A stretch of 64,000 nt of DNA from Candidatus Enterococcus willemsii (GCF_009933335.1 NZ_MAEL01000057.1:57942-121941); one strand, 5' to 3'; counted from the first letter of the stretch, positions 17,629 through 28,471 are shown. The notes: a model not told the origin generated them from the letters alone. Program-made: numbers and translations.

Positions 17629-18036
17629 ATGAAAGATAAGATTCATTGGCAACTTGAAAATTCATTAGCGATTATTTATTGGTCAATTGCATTAATTAGT
17701 TTTTTTCTAGGCGCAATTTTTATTTTGGAAAAAGCAGAAGTACACTGGAAAAGTGTCATGTTTCTCTTGATTTTCTTTTCATTAATTTATTTTTCACGTC
17801 AACGGTTTATTATTTTTCAACGAGATGGTTTAGTTATACACTATGCGCGTTGGTGGAAAAATAAGTTTTTGCCATATCAAAAAATAACCGAGATAGATTT
17901 ATCAGATAATAATGTACACATCCAATCCGCGTTGGCAGAGTATCATTTTCGTCTTTCTAAAAAAGAAAAAGAAAGATTCTTAAAAAACATTAAGAAGGAA
18001 GAATCATCTGTAAAAATTATTATCCACACTCTTTAG
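17629..18036 (+). CDS. ebsA: EbsA-like membrane protein
   Basis: 135 residues. Two hydrophobic segments (about 14-33 and 43-60) are followed by a PH-like beta-rich domain (RQRFIIFQRDGLVIHYARWWKNKFLPYQKITEIDL). Sequence style and position next to an RNase H-like gene and fhs recall enterococcal EbsA, first described through its effect on pheromone-induced aggregation receptors. Its molecular role is unknown. GAAAGGGG precedes the ATG. The symbol rests on recognition by memory, not on an alignment. Confidence 0.65.
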   Translation: MKDKIHWQLENSLAIIYWSIALISFFLGAIFILEKAEVHWKSVMFLLIFFSLIYFSRQRFIIFQRDGLVIHYARWWKNKFLPYQKITEIDLSDNNVHIQSALAEYHFRLSKKEKERFLKNIKKEESSVKIIIHTL

Positions 18037-18041
18037 AAATA

Positions 18042-18067
18042 AAAAAGGCAGGCTCGCTTGCCTTTTT
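18042..18067 (+). terminator. Terminator after ebsA
   Basis: AAAAAGGCA pairs with TGCCTTTTT around a short loop. Confidence 0.85.
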
Positions 18068-18082
18068 ATTTTTTTGCAGTGC

Positions 18083-18107
18083 TTTTTCATGAAAAATTCG
18101 TTATAAT
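18083..18107 (+). promoter_or_regulatory. fhs -10 box and adjoining 14-bp palindrome
   Basis: TATAAT at 18102-18107 is the likely -10 box. TTTTTCATGAAAAA (18083-18096) is a perfect 14-bp palindrome just upstream, where a repressor could block polymerase. No good -35 at a standard distance was found (TTGCAG at 18075 gives a 21-bp spacer). Confidence 0.45.
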
Positions 18108-18167
18108 AAAATTATTCTTAACAAAGATGAAATACAAAATGAAATAGTTCGGGAAAAGAGGTTTGTC

Positions 18168-19832
18168 ATGAAGTCTGATATTGAAATTGCACAATCAATT
18201 AAGTTAAAACCGATTCAACAAATTGCAGAAAAAATTCAACTTTCAGAAGACAATTTGGAATTATATGGGAAGTATAAAGCAAAAATCGATCTCTCCACAT
18301 TAAAGAATACAAAAAAATTGGGTAAGTTAATTTTAGTCACAGCGATTAATCCTACACCTGCTGGGGAAGGAAAATCGACTGTTTCAATTGGTTTAGCAGA
18401 TGGTCTTAATCAGTTAAATAAACGTGCAGTTATTGCTTTACGTGAGCCATCTTTAGGCCCAGTTATGGGTATTAAAGGTGGTGCTGCCGGTGGAGGCTAT
18501 GCCCAAGTATTACCGATGGAAGATATTAATCTCCACTTCACTGGAGACATGCATGCGATTACCGCAGCCAATAACGCTTTATCAGCGTTGATTGACAATC
18601 ATATTCATCAAGGAAATGAGTTAGGCATTGATCCAAGGCGAATTATTTGGAAGCGTGTAGTAGACTTAAATGATCGTGCTTTACGTCAAGTAGTCATTGG
18701 TTTAGGTGGTCCGGTTCAAGGTGTTCCTCGAGAAGATGGATTTGATATTACGGTTGCTAGTGAAATTATGGCAATTCTTTGTTTAGCTACAGATATTCAT
18801 GATTTGAAAAAACGTTTGAGCCGTATTTTAATTGGCTATACTTATCAAAGAGAGCCAATTACAGTCGGTGACTTAAAAATTGAAGGTGCACTGACTTTGT
18901 TGCTCAAAGATGCAATCAAACCTAATTTAGTTCAAACCATCGAAGGAACGCCAGCTATTGTTCATGGCGGACCGTTTGCCAACATTGCGCATGGTTGTAA
19001 TAGTGTGTTAGCAACGCAAACTGCACTTCAATTAGGCGATTATGTAGTAACTGAAGCAGGATTTGGGGCTGATTTAGGCGCAGAAAAATTCTTAGACATC
19101 AAAGTACCAAACCTTGAAAAAGCCCCCGATGCAGTTGTGATTGTCGCAACAATTCGTGCATTAAAAATGCATGGCGGTGTCGCTAAAGATCAACTGGCTA
19201 GTGAAAATGTCGCTGCCGTCCAAGCTGGTTTTGCCAACTTGCAACGCCATGTCCAAAATATTCAACGTTACGGGATACCAGCAGTTGTTGCTATTAATGA
19301 ATTTGTCACAGATACTGAAGCAGAGTTCCAAATGCTAGAAAATTTATGTCAAGAAGTTGGTGTAAAAATCGAGCGTGCTTCTGTCTGGGCAAATGGTGGA
19401 ATCGGTGGGAAAGATCTTGCGCAAGCGGTTGTTGATACCATTGATGAAACACCAAGCGACTATCATCGTCTTTACGATGATTCGCTGTCAATTGAAGAGA
19501 AAGCTCGTACAATTGTGACGAAGATTTATGGCGCGAAAGATATTGCGTTTGGTCCGAAAGCCCAAACGCAATTAAAAACTTTTGCCCAAGAAGGATGGAA
19601 TAACTTGCCGATTTGTATGGCGAAAACCCAATATTCATTTTCTGACAACCCAAGTTTATTAGGGGCGCCTACTGATTTTATTGTCACAATTCGTGAATTT
19701 GTCCCTAAATTAGGTGCCGGCTTTATTGTCGCTCTCACCGGTGATGTCATGACGATGCCCGGCTTACCTAAATCACCGGCAGCTTTAAATATGGATGTAG
19801 ATGAAAATGGCCAAGCAATCGGCTTATTCTAA
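18168..19832 (+). CDS. fhs: Formate-tetrahydrofolate ligase
   Basis: 554 residues, the family length. The ATP-binding loop reads [14 protein letters not shown] and the conserved [14 protein letters not shown] and [17 protein letters not shown] motifs are present. It makes 10-formyl-THF from formate, THF and ATP, feeding purine synthesis and initiator-tRNA formylation. It is monocistronic, between the palindromic promoter region and its own terminator. Confidence 0.98.
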   Translation: MKSDIEIAQSIKLKPIQQIAEKIQLSEDNLELYGKYKAKIDLSTLKNTKKLGKLILVTAINPTPAGEGKSTVSIGLADGLNQLNKRAVIALREPSLGPVMGIKGGAAGGGYAQVLPMEDINLHFTGDMHAITAANNALSALIDNHIHQGNELGIDPRRIIWKRVVDLNDRALRQVVIGLGGPVQGVPREDGFDITVASEIMAILCLATDIHDLKKRLSRILIGYTYQREPITVGDLKIEGALTLLLKDAIKPNLVQTIEGTPAIVHGGPFANIAHGCNSVLATQTALQLGDYVVTEAGFGADLGAEKFLDIKVPNLEKAPDAVVIVATIRALKMHGGVAKDQLASENVAAVQAGFANLQRHVQNIQRYGIPAVVAINEFVTDTEAEFQMLENLCQEVGVKIERASVWANGGIGGKDLAQAVVDTIDETPSDYHRLYDDSLSIEEKARTIVTKIYGAKDIAFGPKAQTQLKTFAQEGWNNLPICMAKTQYSFSDNPSLLGAPTDFIVTIREFVPKLGAGFIVALTGDVMTMPGLPKSPAALNMDVDENGQAIGLF

Positions 19833-19840
19833 AAGAAATG

Positions 19841-19872
19841 AGATGTTAATCGTGGATTAGCATCTTTTTTTG
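19841..19872 (+). terminator. Terminator after fhs
   Basis: AGATGTTAATC (19841-19851) pairs with GATTAGCATCT (19855-19865), followed by a T run. Confidence 0.9.
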
Positions 19873-20606
19873 CCTAAAACAGCCAAATTCTAAGTAATAG
19901 CTGTCAAATTTGGTCTAAGCTAGATGAATTATGAACAGTCACGCCTCTATTTCTTTCGAGTAATGCAAAAAAAGAATATCGTGAGGTGCTATATAATCGA
20001 AAAAATCATCGTGAGTACTTATAAAACAACTCTCGTGAGCTGTTCGAGTCACGCAAACGTCATCGAAATGGCTATCACTATCATTACATCTATTAATTGA
20101 TTAACTTAGACGAAGAGAGCATGTGTTGAGAAAGTTAATACGTATATATAATCTACTTGAAAAAAATAATCTAAGGGATCAAAATGCCACTTGCTTTGTT
20201 GAAAGATCCTAAATCATATTGTAAAGAATTAGATTAGTCCGTAGAGGGTTAGTATGGGACTAATTCGGAGGAATAGAAAGAATCTATAGGGAAGTGGGAC
20301 TTATTATATTTTTATATAATTTACTAAATAGTTTATTTGGAAATGAAAAAAAGATGGAAACTAACCCATGGTAGTAGGAGGTTATTGGGTGATAATGACA
20401 TGTAATCAGGTTAGTTCAAGGTATTACTTCTCATACTCCTTTAGCGCTCAAAGGATTGTCTAAAAAAACATGTTTTATTATAAAAAAATCGAAAAAAACA
20501 CGTAATTTATTTTATTTCAAAGAAAGCAAAGAAATTTTGATAGATTTGACTTGGAAATGATATACTGTAAACGGAAGAATTTGTTTTCATTGATGCATTT
20601 CTACGC
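19873..20606. other. Gene-poor gap of about 0.73 kb with decayed coding traces
   Basis: No intact gene of ordinary size fits here. A plus-strand frame from about 19935 to 20097 reads like protein (KKEYREVLYNRKN, HREYL, then after one TAA stop SRELFESRKRHRNGYHYH) and has RE-repeats, suggesting a decayed gene. CCAAATT and AATTTGG form a short inverted repeat near 19885-19914. TTAGTCC (about 20232) and GGGACTAA (about 20255) form another. A 24-codon ORF at 20389-20463 is listed separately. Base composition is richer in A and T than in the flanks. Confidence 0.5.
20389..20463 (+). CDS. Possible 24-residue small ORF with aromatic-rich middle
   Basis: A GTG start has an AGGAGG 7 nt upstream. The peptide contains RYYFSYSFSAQ, a cluster of Tyr and Phe that recalls the Tyr/Phe leader peptide found before aroE. 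No matching terminator or antiterminator hairpins were seen downstream, and the next gene starts 167 bp later. It may be a relic leader or chance. Confidence 0.2.
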   Translation: MIMTCNQVSSRYYFSYSFSAQRIV

Positions 20607-20612
20607 TATACT
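20607..20612 (+). promoter_or_regulatory. -10 box that decides the start of the 20631 gene
   Basis: TATACT sits immediately before an upstream in-frame ATG (20613), so a transcript starting after it would lack that codon. This favours the ATG at 20631. Confidence 0.45.
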
Positions 20613-20630
20613 ATGAAAGTTGAGGTATTT

Positions 20631-21017
20631 ATGCAAATTTATTTAAAACGTGCGACTGGTTTTTTCGGCATGGCAAGTCCATTGACGGTAAGTATAAATG
20701 GCGAAAAACAGACCATGATAAGTAATAATCAGGAAAAACAATTAATTGTACCTAAACGTGCTATACTGCAGGTTTCGTTTTTTTGGTTGAAAAGCAATCA
20801 AATTGAACTTACCGAGGCAAATGCAGGTCAGCGATTTGTAGTTACCATGAATCCGTTTATTTTACAAGCATATATTTGCTTTTTTCTATTGACTAGTTTA
20901 TTTGGTTTTGTACTGAACCAAGTGGTCGGTTTGCTTATATGTCTAGTGGCGTATGCATGTTTATTGCCATATGTTATGAAAAAAGTTTATGTGATTAAGG
21001 AGGATACTTATGGGTGA
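20631..21017 (+). CDS. Small membrane protein, unknown function
   Basis: 128 residues from the ATG at 20631, which has a TTGAGG site 5 nt upstream. The N-terminal 75 residues are a soluble beta-rich region (YLKRATGFFGMASPLTVSINGEKQ, then LIVPKRAILQVSFFW). Two adjacent hydrophobic segments follow (about 82-100 and 103-120). The layout suggests a PEGA-like or jelly-roll domain anchored by a C-terminal hairpin, but I do not recognise a family. The end overlaps the HEPN/CBS gene by 8 bp, so the two are translationally coupled and may work together. Confidence 0.7.
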   Translation: MQIYLKRATGFFGMASPLTVSINGEKQTMISNNQEKQLIVPKRAILQVSFFWLKSNQIELTEANAGQRFVVTMNPFILQAYICFFLLTSLFGFVLNQVVGLLICLVAYACLLPYVMKKVYVIKEDTYG

Positions 21018-21699
21018 AGCGGCAGATATTTTTTTGAGTAGTTTTAATCGAATTGAAAAATGGTTGCGAGACCAGCTCGGGAATCCTAAAAATATGGGGT
21101 TTAGTCAAATGGTTCGTAGACTCTCGACGCGGCAAGATTTGCCAATCAAAAAATACGAGAATGATTTATTGCAATTTTCGCAATTGCGAAATGCGATTGT
21201 TCATGAAAAGATTGGAGAGAATTTTGTCATTGCAGAACCGAATACATGGTTGGTGAATCGTATTCGGAAGATAGAGGCGGAATTGTTGAAGCCTGAATTG
21301 GTGTTGCCTCGCTTTGAAAAGCATGTCACGGGCTTTGAAGAAAATCTTCCTATTAAAGAACTATTGAAAACGGTGGCTGAAAAACGTTATTCTCAATTTC
21401 CTTTATATGAAAAAGGACAGTTCAAGGCGTTAATCACCTTACGAGCATTAGGTTATTGGCTAGCCAAAGAGAGTTTAAAAGGTGAAATTAAGTTGGAAGG
21501 TCGTACGGCGAAAGAGCTTATTTTAGAAGACGGCAAGTCAACAAATTATGCATTTGTGTCACGGAATACTTCTGTTGTAGAGATTGATCATTTGTTTCAT
21601 GATAATACAACATTAGAAGCGATTTTAATTACTAAAGATGGGAATCCGAACGGCAATTTGTTAGGGATTATCCGTCCACGAGATATTTTTAAATTATAA
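21010..21699 (+). CDS. CBS-pair protein with HEPN-like N-terminal domain
   Basis: 229 residues. The first 90 are helical and contain RNAIVH at residues 60-65, matching the Rx4-6H motif of HEPN ribonuclease or nucleotide-modifying domains. The stretch SQLRNAIVHEKIGENFVIAEP is typical of HEPN/abortive-infection C-like domains. Two CBS motifs follow (about 107-170 and 175-229), including SQFPLYEKGQFKALITLRALGYWL and the ending GNLLGIIRPRDIF. CBS pairs sense adenine nucleotides. A nucleotide-gated RNase or a pure sensor are both possible. It overlaps the preceding membrane-protein gene and precedes lspA. Confidence 0.75.
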   Translation: MGEAADIFLSSFNRIEKWLRDQLGNPKNMGFSQMVRRLSTRQDLPIKKYENDLLQFSQLRNAIVHEKIGENFVIAEPNTWLVNRIRKIEAELLKPELVLPRFEKHVTGFEENLPIKELLKTVAEKRYSQFPLYEKGQFKALITLRALGYWLAKESLKGEIKLEGRTAKELILEDGKSTNYAFVSRNTSVVEIDHLFHDNTTLEAILITKDGNPNGNLLGIIRPRDIFKL

Positions 21700-21708
21700 T
21701 GAAGAGAG

Positions 21709-22176
21709 TTGAAAGCTGTGTTAGCTATTTATTTTTTATGTAGTGCCCTTGTCGTTGGTATCGATCAGTGGGTGAAGTATTGGGTTGTTTCTAATATTGC
21801 CCTAGGTGAGACAAAAGAATTTATTCCAAATATTTTATCTTTGACGTTTATTAAAAATACCGGTGCTGCTTGGAGTATTCTGGAAGGACAACGTGGTTTC
21901 TTTATTATGATGACGATTGTCGCAGTAGCAGTAGTGACGTATTTGTTGTTCCGTTATCGTAAGGACAATAAGTTTCTAACGTTTGGTTTGTCATTGATTT
22001 TAGCTGGAGCTATTGGTAATTTTATTGATCGGGTTCGTTTGCACTATGTTGTGGATATGTTCCAAACCGACTTTATGAATTTTCCAATTTTTAATGTAGC
22101 AGATGCGTCGTTATGTATTGGCGTTGTGCTTGTTTTTATATATACGATTTTTGATGAAAAGATGAAGGGAAAATAG
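21709..22176 (+). CDS. lspA: Lipoprotein signal peptidase (signal peptidase II)
   Basis: 155 residues with four membrane helices. The catalytic aspartates lie in GNFIDRVRLHYVVDMF and FNVADASLCIGV, and IKNTGAAWSI is also conserved. It cleaves prolipoproteins after lipid attachment. The start is uncertain: TTG at 21709 lies directly beside the GAGAG site, whereas GTG at 21718 has a 9-nt spacing and is equally family-like. It is followed after 1 bp by rluD, the usual lspA-rluD pair. Confidence 0.95.
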   Translation: MKAVLAIYFLCSALVVGIDQWVKYWVVSNIALGETKEFIPNILSLTFIKNTGAAWSILEGQRGFFIMMTIVAVAVVTYLLFRYRKDNKFLTFGLSLILAGAIGNFIDRVRLHYVVDMFQTDFMNFPIFNVADASLCIGVVLVFIYTIFDEKMKGK

Positions 22177-22177
22177 C

Positions 22178-23083
22178 ATGGAAAAATTATCAGTAACAAT
22201 TAATGAAGAAAAAGGTCGGTTAGACAAGGTTTTATCTGAACGTTTACCAGAGTATAGTCGCTCGCAAATTCAACAATGGCTGAAAGAAGGGGCCGTTGCT
22301 TTGAATGGGGAACCTTTAAAAGCGAATTATAAAGTCAAAGCAGGCAATGAAATTATTATTACGATTCCTGAACCAGTTTCGTTAGAATTAATTGCCGAAA
22401 ATATTCCTTTAGATATTGTGTATCAAGATGAAGACGTGGCGGTTATTAATAAACCCCAAGGAATGGTTGTGCATCCTTCTGCAGGGCATCCGAATGGTAC
22501 CTTAGTGAATGCTTTGTTATATCACTTACAGGATTTATCGACAATTAATGACGTTGTTCGTCCAGGGATTGTTCATCGAATTGATAAAGATACATCAGGA
22601 CTATTAATGGTTGCTAAAAATGATGCCGCACATGAATCATTGGCAAAACAGTTAAAAGATAAGACATCTTTACGCAAATACGTCGCGTTGGTTCATGGAA
22701 ATATTTCGCATGAAAAAGGAACCATCAATGCACCAATTGGTCGATCAAAAGTCAATCGTAAAATGCAAGCTGTAATTGAAGACGGTCGCCCTGCAGTGAC
22801 ACACTTTACGGTGTTGGAACGTTTTGGCGAATTTACTTTAGTTGAATTGCAATTAGAAACTGGACGTACGCACCAAATTCGTGTGCACATGCAATATATT
22901 GGTTTTCCTTTAGCAGGAGACCCTGTGTACGGGCCACGTAAGACACTGAAGGGGAATGGACAGTTCTTGCATGCGAAATTATTAGGGTTTACGCACCCAA
23001 GAACCCAAGAACAAATGGTGTTTGAAGCACCGCTACCAGAAATTTTCGAAAAAACTTTAGAAAAATTACGTGAAATAGATTGA
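22178..23083 (+). CDS. rluD: RluA-family pseudouridine synthase (RluD type)
   Basis: 301 residues. It has an S4 RNA-binding domain (about 12-75, RLDKVLSERLPEYSRSQIQQWLKEG) and a catalytic domain whose motif IVHRIDKDTSGLLMVAKND carries the catalytic Asp. ETGRTHQIRVHM is the second signature. It makes pseudouridines in 23S rRNA. The S4-containing, lspA-linked form is usually the RluD or YlyB type, and the exact site is inferred. The pyr leader starts right after its stop. Confidence 0.9.
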   Translation: MEKLSVTINEEKGRLDKVLSERLPEYSRSQIQQWLKEGAVALNGEPLKANYKVKAGNEIIITIPEPVSLELIAENIPLDIVYQDEDVAVINKPQGMVVHPSAGHPNGTLVNALLYHLQDLSTINDVVRPGIVHRIDKDTSGLLMVAKNDAAHESLAKQLKDKTSLRKYVALVHGNISHEKGTINAPIGRSKVNRKMQAVIEDGRPAVTHFTVLERFGEFTLVELQLETGRTHQIRVHMQYIGFPLAGDPVYGPRKTLKGNGQFLHAKLLGFTHPRTQEQMVFEAPLPEIFEKTLEKLREID

Positions 23084-23108
23084 TTTTTTCTTGGAAGAAC
23101 TGTATAGT
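23080..23108 (+). promoter_or_regulatory. pyr operon promoter
   Basis: TTGATT (23080-23085), 17-bp spacer, TATAGT (23103-23108). The -35 overlaps the rluD stop. Confidence 0.75.
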
Positions 23109-23115
23109 TATTTTA

Positions 23116-23865
<750 letters not shown>

Positions 23866-23867
23866 GA

Positions 23868-25163
23868 TTGGTGGAGAATGAATTTCGTAACCCTGAAGCA
23901 GTACTCGATGTGCAAGATAAACCACGCGCATTGCCTTGGATGGGACTAAGTTTACAGCATTTATTTACAATGTTTGGTGCGACTGTTCTTGTACCAAAGC
24001 TGGTTGGTTTAGATCCAGGGATTGCATTAGTTAGTTCTGGGATTGGGACGTTGGTCTACTTACTGATGACCAAAGGGAAAATTCCAGCTTATTTAGGAAG
24101 TAGCTTTGCTTTTATTATGGCAATGAAGATGTTGCTTTCAACAAGCGGTTATGGTGCGATTGCACAAGGGGCGATCACAACAGGGTTGGTCTACTTCATC
24201 GTGTCATTCATCGTAAAACGTAGCGGAACAGATTGGTTAGATAAAATTTTACCACCAATTGTTGTTGGACCAGTTGTGATGGTTATCGGATTAGGGCTAG
24301 CAAGTAATGCTGCGAATAGTGCGATGTATAACGATATGTCTAGTGCCTATGATTTTAAATATGTTTTGGTTGCACTTTTAACATTAGGTTTAACTATTTT
24401 TTACAACATGTGGTTTAAAGGATTTCTTGGCTTGATTCCGATTTTGCTAGGGATTGTTAGCGGCTATCTGATTGCCTTGGCTTTTGGAATTGTCGACACA
24501 TCAATTATTGCGGATGCTTCTTGGTTTGCTTTACCAAACTTTGAAATTCCTTTTGTCCAATATACACCCAAATTAGAACTTGCTGCGATTATTACGATGG
24601 CACCAATTGCATTTGTCACAATGACCGAACATATCGGACATTTGATGGTGTTAAACAAATTAACAAAACGTAATTACTTTGATAATCCAGGTTTGCATAC
24701 GACTTTAGCAGGCGATGGTGCAGCACAAATTGTGGCTGGGTTAATTGGTGGACCTCCGGTAACTAGTTATGGTGAAAATATCGGCGTACTAGCTATCACA
24801 AAAGTTCACAGCGTCTTCGTTATCGGTGGTGCAGCAGTCTTCGCTATTATCTTAGGTTTTGTAGGTAAAATAAGTGCCTTGATTTTAAGTATTCCGGGAC
24901 CTGTTATTTCAGGGATTAGCTTTGTGCTATTCGGTGTGATTGCGGCTAGCGGACTTAAAATCTTAATTGAAAATAAAATTGACTTTGACCGTAAGAAGAA
25001 TTTATTAATTGCATCGGTCATCTTAGTAACAGGAATTGGTGGCTTGATGGTTGAAGCTGGAACCTTCGTATTATCAGCAATGGCCTTAGCAACCGTCTTA
25101 GGAATCGTATTGAATTTAGTATTACCAGAAACAGCACGTAACGAAAAAGATCAGGAGGCTTAA
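23868..25163 (+). CDS. pyrP: Uracil permease
   Basis: 431 residues of the nucleobase-cation symporter-2 family with about 12-14 membrane segments. Signature stretches include WMGLSLQHLFTMFGATVLVP near the N terminus, TEHIGHLMVLN, and GLIGGPPVTSYGENIGVLAITKV carrying the conserved substrate-site residues. It imports uracil for salvage and so lowers demand on the rest of the operon. The start is TTG 23868 or the adjacent GTG 23871. Both follow the GAGGAGG that overlaps the end of pyrR. Confidence 0.94.
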   Translation: MVENEFRNPEAVLDVQDKPRALPWMGLSLQHLFTMFGATVLVPKLVGLDPGIALVSSGIGTLVYLLMTKGKIPAYLGSSFAFIMAMKMLLSTSGYGAIAQGAITTGLVYFIVSFIVKRSGTDWLDKILPPIVVGPVVMVIGLGLASNAANSAMYNDMSSAYDFKYVLVALLTLGLTIFYNMWFKGFLGLIPILLGIVSGYLIALAFGIVDTSIIADASWFALPNFEIPFVQYTPKLELAAIITMAPIAFVTMTEHIGHLMVLNKLTKRNYFDNPGLHTTLAGDGAAQIVAGLIGGPPVTSYGENIGVLAITKVHSVFVIGGAAVFAIILGFVGKISALILSIPGPVISGISFVLFGVIAASGLKILIENKIDFDRKKNLLIASVILVTGIGGLMVEAGTFVLSAMALATVLGIVLNLVLPETARNEKDQEA

Positions 25164-25166
25164 TAG

Positions 25167-26093
25167 ATGATTATCAAATCAGAACGAGTAAGCATTAAAC
25201 ATTTATTGACAGTTGAAGCATTATCAGACCAAGAAGTGATGGGATTAATTCGTCGCGGGCAAGAATTTAAGCGTGGTGCGAAATGGACACCAGGCAAAGA
25301 CAAATACTTTGCGACAAACTTATTTTTTGAAAATAGTACCCGTACCCACAAAAGTTTTGAAATTGCTGAAAAAAAATTGGGCATCGACGTGATTGAATTT
25401 GACCCAGATAAAAGTTCTGTTCAAAAAGGCGAGACCTTGTATGACACGGTTTTAACAATGTCAGCTATCGGAGTAGACGTAGCAGTAATTCGTCATGGCG
25501 ATGAAAACTACTATGATCAATTGACTCAAAGCCGAACGATTCAATGCAGTATTATCAACGGTGGCGATGGAAGTGGTCAGCATCCAACACAATGCTTACT
25601 TGATTTGTTAACAATCTATGAAGAGTTTGGTTCATTTGAAAATTTAAAAGTAGCGATTATTGGCGATATTACGCATTCACGCGTAGCCAAATCAAACATG
25701 CAAATGTTGAAACGTTTAGGCGCGAAAGTTTTCTTCTCTGGCCCAGAAACTTGGTACGACCAATCATTCGAAGTCTATGGTCACTATATGCCAATTGATG
25801 AGTTGATTGAAGAAATGGACGTTATTATGTTGCTTCGTGTACAACACGAACGTCATGACGAGCATGAAAGTTTTTCAAAAGAAGAGTATCATGCAAAACA
25901 CGGCTTAACAATGGAGCGTGCTACAAAAATGAAAGACTCCGCAATTATTATGCACCCAGCACCTGTGAACCGTGATGTAGAAATAGCGGATGAATTAGTT
26001 GAAAGTTATAAATCACGAATTGTGACACAAATGTCAAATGGTGTGTTTGTCCGCATGGCGATTTTAGAAGCAATTTTAGAAGGGAAATCATAG
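25167..26093 (+). CDS. pyrB: Aspartate carbamoyltransferase catalytic subunit
   Basis: 308 residues. The carbamoyl-phosphate site [20 protein letters not shown], the HPTQCLLDL motif and the closing LRVQHERH segment are present. It joins carbamoyl phosphate and aspartate. No pyrI regulatory subunit gene follows, as expected in Firmicutes. It starts 3 bp after pyrP. Confidence 0.97.
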   Translation: MIIKSERVSIKHLLTVEALSDQEVMGLIRRGQEFKRGAKWTPGKDKYFATNLFFENSTRTHKSFEIAEKKLGIDVIEFDPDKSSVQKGETLYDTVLTMSAIGVDVAVIRHGDENYYDQLTQSRTIQCSIINGGDGSGQHPTQCLLDLLTIYEEFGSFENLKVAIIGDITHSRVAKSNMQMLKRLGAKVFFSGPETWYDQSFEVYGHYMPIDELIEEMDVIMLLRVQHERHDEHESFSKEEYHAKHGLTMERATKMKDSAIIMHPAPVNRDVEIADELVESYKSRIVTQMSNGVFVRMAILEAILEGKS

Positions 26094-26105
26094 GAGGAAA
26101 TAGAT

Positions 26106-27389
26106 ATGAGTACATTAATTAAAAATGGGAAAATCGTTTCTCATAAGAATGAATTAACCACAGTGGATGTTTGGATTAAAGACGGGAAAATCCATGCGAT
26201 TGGTGAAGACTTCAATGCAGCTGATTTCGAGACTGTCGTAGACGCTAAAGGACAATTAATTACACCAGGGTTAGTCGATGTTCATGTGCATTTTAGAGAA
26301 CCAGGATTTACGTATAAAGAAACAATTGCAACTGGAAGTTTAGCCGCTGCACGTGGTGGTTTCACGACGGTTTGTGCGATGCCTAACTTAGATCCTGTAC
26401 CTGATACCGTTGAAAAATTCAATCAAGTACAAGAAATTATCGACCGTGATGCTGTAGTGAAAGTATTACAATATGCGCCAATTACTGAAGAATTACGCAG
26501 TGAAACTTTAGTCGATCAAGAAGGCTTGAAAAAAGCCGGTGCCTTTGCGTTTACGAACGATGGCGTTGGCGTCCAAACTGCAGGAACGATGTATCTGGCA
26601 ATGAAAGAAGCCGCTAAACATAATATGGCAATTGTTGCTCATACGGAAGATGAATCACTATTATTCGGTGGTGTGATGCATGCTGGGAAACGTTCAGAAG
26701 AATTGGGATTACCAGGGATTATCAGTGCGACTGAGTCTTCACAAATTGCACGTGATTTATTATTAGCCGAAGAAACAGGCGTGCATTATCATGTCTGCCA
26801 CGTCTCAACGAAAGAAAGTGTACGTGTAATTCGTGAAGCGAAAAAAGCTGGTGTGCATGTGACAGCTGAAGTTTGTCCGCATCACTTAATCTTAGTGGAT
26901 ACAGATATTCCAGAAGATCATGGTTATTGGAAAATGAACCCACCATTGCGTGCGGACGAAGACCAACAAGCATTAATTGAAGGTTTACTAGACGGCACGA
27001 TTGATTGCATTTCAACTGACCATGCGCCTCACGGTACAGATGAAAAATGCCAATCTTTCTTAAAATCACCATTCGGTATTGTTGGTTCTGAATATGCTTT
27101 CCAAATGGTTTACACACATTTTGTTAAAACAGGCATTTTCACGTTAGAACAAGTAGTGGATTGGATGGCAGTCAAACCTGCAGAAATTTTCGGCTTAGAA
27201 GTAGGTCGTTTAACGATTGGCGGACCAGCTGATTTAGCAGTCTATGATTTAGAGACAGAGTATGTAGTAGATGATAAACAATTTTTATCAAAAGCGGTAA
27301 ACACACCATTTGTAGGATGGAAATTATACGGAGATACAATGTATACCTTCGTAGACGGAAAACTTGTATGGCAAAAGGACGGTAAATAG
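26106..27389 (+). CDS. pyrC: Dihydroorotase (class I)
   Basis: 427 residues. The metal-binding [15 protein letters not shown] lies near residue 60, with downstream His ligands in VAHTED and [10 protein letters not shown] and the Asp in STDHAPHG. It closes N-carbamoyl-aspartate to dihydroorotate. AGGAGG stands upstream. carA follows after a 1-bp gap. Confidence 0.96.
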   Translation: MSTLIKNGKIVSHKNELTTVDVWIKDGKIHAIGEDFNAADFETVVDAKGQLITPGLVDVHVHFREPGFTYKETIATGSLAAARGGFTTVCAMPNLDPVPDTVEKFNQVQEIIDRDAVVKVLQYAPITEELRSETLVDQEGLKKAGAFAFTNDGVGVQTAGTMYLAMKEAAKHNMAIVAHTEDESLLFGGVMHAGKRSEELGLPGIISATESSQIARDLLLAEETGVHYHVCHVSTKESVRVIREAKKAGVHVTAEVCPHHLILVDTDIPEDHGYWKMNPPLRADEDQQALIEGLLDGTIDCISTDHAPHGTDEKCQSFLKSPFGIVGSEYAFQMVYTHFVKTGIFTLEQVVDWMAVKPAEIFGLEVGRLTIGGPADLAVYDLETEYVVDDKQFLSKAVNTPFVGWKLYGDTMYTFVDGKLVWQKDGK

Positions 27390-27390
27390 T

Positions 27391-28470
27391 ATGAAGCGTT
27401 GGTTGATATTAGAAGATGGAACTTATTTTGAAGGTGAGGGTTTTGGTGCTGAAAACAATGTCTTTGGTGAGATTGTTTTTACAACAAGTATGACCGGCTA
27501 CCAAGAAACAATCACTGACCAAAGTTTTAATGGTCAAATTATTACATTTACTTACCCAATGGTAGGGAACTACGGTATCAACCGAGACGATTATGAATCA
27601 ATCGAACCAACTTGTAAGGGCGTCGTTGTAAAAGAACATGCGCGACTTGCAAGTAATTGGCGCAATCAAATGACGCTAGATGATTTTCTGAAGCGAAAAG
27701 GGATTCCAGGAATTGCAGGAATTGATACACGCGCATTGACGCGCAAAATTCGTCAACACGGGACAATGAAAGCAAGTATTGTTGATAGTGGCGATGAATT
27801 CCACCATGCTTACGATCAACTAAAAGCGGTTGTCTTACCGACAAATCAGGTGGAACAAGTGTCAACAGCGAAGCCTTACCCAAGTCCCGGTACAGGGCAC
27901 AATGTAGTGGTGGTTGATTTTGGCTTAAAACACAGTATTATGCGTGAACTTTCAAAGCGTAATTGTAATCTAACTGTGTTGCCATACCATGCGACAGCAG
28001 AAGAAATTTTAGAATTGTCACCGGATGGCGTGATGTTAACAAATGGCCCAGGAGATCCGAAAAGTCTGCCAGAAGTTTTGGAGATGATTCGTGGGATTCA
28101 AGGTAAAATTCCAATTTTTGGTATTTGCTTGGGACACCAACTATTTTCATTAGCTAATGGAGCAGATACAAAGAAAATGAAATTCGGACATCGTGGATTG
28201 AATCATCCAGTACGAGAAATTGCGACGGGGCGAATTGATTTTACCTCTCAAAATCATGGTTATGTGGTAGATGGTGATTCAATCGATCCAGATAAATTAA
28301 TGGTAACACATATTGAAGTGAATGATGGAACAGTCGAAGGGGTACGTCATCGTCATTACCCAGCGTTCAGTGTGCAATATCACCCAGATGCAGCACCTGG
28401 ACCACATGATGCAGTACACTTATTTGATGAATTTTTAGAGATGATGGATGCATGGAAGGAGCAGAACTAA
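27391..28470 (+). CDS. carA: Carbamoyl-phosphate synthase small subunit
   Basis: 359 residues. An N-terminal small-subunit domain ([20 protein letters not shown]) is followed by a class I glutamine amidotransferase with the nucleophile Cys in [14 protein letters not shown] and a C-terminal His/Glu pair in [11 protein letters not shown]. It releases ammonia from glutamine for CarB. The ATG at 27391 follows the pyrC stop directly and has an AAGGAC-like site inside pyrC. Confidence 0.96.
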   Translation: MKRWLILEDGTYFEGEGFGAENNVFGEIVFTTSMTGYQETITDQSFNGQIITFTYPMVGNYGINRDDYESIEPTCKGVVVKEHARLASNWRNQMTLDDFLKRKGIPGIAGIDTRALTRKIRQHGTMKASIVDSGDEFHHAYDQLKAVVLPTNQVEQVSTAKPYPSPGTGHNVVVVDFGLKHSIMRELSKRNCNLTVLPYHATAEEILELSPDGVMLTNGPGDPKSLPEVLEMIRGIQGKIPIFGICLGHQLFSLANGADTKKMKFGHRGLNHPVREIATGRIDFTSQNHGYVVDGDSIDPDKLMVTHIEVNDGTVEGVRHRHYPAFSVQYHPDAAPGPHDAVHLFDEFLEMMDAWKEQN

Positions 28471-28471
28471 A

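Noticed and set aside
20215..20275. Second PyrR-binding element
   Set aside because: TTAGTCC resembles the PyrR loop, but the GAGGCTAAGAAGG part is missing and no pyr gene follows.
28448..28471. ATG start of carB inside carA
   Set aside because: AAGGAG correctly spaced to TTG 28472 and the conserved CarB N terminus favour the later start.
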